From: Larix sibirica
Taxonomy: Eukaryota > Streptophyta > Pinopsida > Pinales > Pinaceae
Assembly: GCA_004151065.3 (NCBI GenBank)
Contig: NWUY0300047774.1
Span: 7,508-38,077 of the forward strand
Direction of reading: 5' to 3'
Length of the DNA: 30,570 nucleotides
In this document: piece by piece, positions 29,690 to 30,570 of the stretch
Layout: each line of letters opens with the position of its first letter
Numbering within the stretch: the stretch's first letter is position 1
Position numbers and translations under genes: made by a program
Notes under the pieces: generated by a model
Seen by the model: only the letters and a program-made list of their open reading frames with translations
Told to the model about the DNA's origin: nothing
The model's database searches: none

Positions 29690-30570
29690 TGATGGGAGAC
29701 TATCTTAATGAGGAAGAATGGTTATTGATGCTAAAGAGTACAAGCTACAAGTACAACAACCACCCCTTTGTTGTCCCAAACTGCAGAAATGTATCTAAGG
29801 AAATTACTAGAGCAGATAAATTCCAATGCACATGAAGCTTATTATTACCCAAAATGAATTAATGTACATTTAACCAAACGTAGAGAAGAATGCATCAATA
29901 AACTACATTCCATGGGTAACATAAGGAAAGAGGAACGGGATTACCACTTTTACACTCCATAGTGCATTTGTCGAGATAAATTGAGTAAATAGGGAAAAAG
30001 CATAAAACATCTACAATACATTGATCCTCCAATCACATCCAAAGAATCTGAATTAAGCTCAAAGGGGTCTAGCCCCAAATCCAACCATGAAAAAGTGAAG
30101 AAAGTGAACCCTTACATAGGTTTTAGCTCAACTTCCTTGTACGATAAATAAAGTAATTGTCTTCCTAGATCCATTAGTTCTCCAATGAATACAATAAAAT
30201 ATTACATTGCAACGTCCTCAACAAACTCCTTACTAAAAGTAGCAATGAGCTGTTGAGATCTACTTCCTTTCCTAGGAGACACAATAAAATAATCATCCTC
30301 TTTTCTAAGGAAAGCAATATAATATTCTTCTCATGTAACTAACTCCTTGAGAAGATTCAATAATAATAAAATAATAGAGTTAGTTAGGAACTTCTTTCAA
30401 AAATAGCTAAGAGGATAGGGCACCTCCTTCCTTTGAGTGATTTGACCAAGAAATATTCTCCATTAAATAATAAACTAGCAAAGATCCATCTTAAAGCCGG
30501 ATCTATTAAGCACCGAGAGGGATCCAATTTCTTGAGGTGTAATTTTTTTTTATCTTAAATTTTTTACACA
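29690..30570. other. menB intron or upstream DNA, no recognised gene
   Basis: AT-rich. Several near-repeats such as TTCCTAG-A/GGA and ACAATAAAATA/TT recur between 30160 and 30370 and suggest an old tandem structure with a period of about 70-80 bp. No coding sequence recognised. Confidence 0.4.

Noticed and set aside
1-30570. CRISPR arrays, bacterial operons, tRNA or rRNA genes
   Set aside because: No spaced identical repeats, no ribosome-binding-site-led gene clusters and no recognisable tRNA or rRNA segment apart from tRNA-primed PBS remnants; the DNA is eukaryotic.

Overview
The window is nuclear plant DNA. It has spliced exons with GT/AG borders, degenerate retrotransposons of plant type and very long introns, and nothing prokaryotic. 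The one gene that can be read with confidence is a plant-type menB (1,4-dihydroxy-2-naphthoyl-CoA synthase, phylloquinone pathway) on the minus strand. Five consecutive in-phase exons are present: 28412-28534, 19683-19784, 18605-18643, 18189-18287 and 14259-14306. Together they give 137 uninterrupted codons of the crotonase core, separated by introns of 8627, 1039, 317 and 3882 bp. First and last exons are not in view, so the flanking introns exceed 2.0 kb (right) and 14.2 kb (left) if the scaffold is correct. Giant transposon-filled introns fit a gymnosperm, probably a conifer; that placement is inference.

Layout from left to right. At 1483-2483 (-) is a LINE ORF1 relic with a DUF4283-like region and a zinc knuckle. 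At 3580-3717 (+) is one clean exon of a NIPA-type magnesium transporter. The segment after it (3801-4168) recurs at 9006-9371. At 4911-9003 (-) is Ty1/copia element A, with an LTR at each side, PBS, PPT, gag, CCHC knuckle, protease and integrase relics and a 289-bp tandem duplication, but no visible reverse transcriptase. At 9382-9580 and 10580-11018 are tandem repeats. At 11366-12502 (-) is a decayed LINE reverse transcriptase that looks non-L1. It abuts the gag of a second copia element of the same family (element B, LTR about 13296-13662).

From 14259 rightwards the menB exons begin. The 3882-bp intron holds element C (+), a retroelement with a truncated gag joined to a long acidic-then-basic reading frame, a 729-bp assembly gap, a polypurine tract and a 253-bp 3' LTR. 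The 8.6-kb intron holds a CT microsatellite, two LINE 3'-end relics, an LTR-like region and copies of an unnamed 300-bp dispersed repeat. Another copy of that repeat lies in the rightmost intron.

The genes do not form an operon or a system. The window is one housekeeping gene stretched by successive transposon insertions, plus a stray transporter exon. I found no convincing new biological system. The least familiar items are element C, the non-L1 LINE and the dispersed 300-bp repeat. Runs of N at 9004-9005, 9833, 11363-11364 and 16654-17382 mark assembly joins, and several boundaries fall exactly on them.
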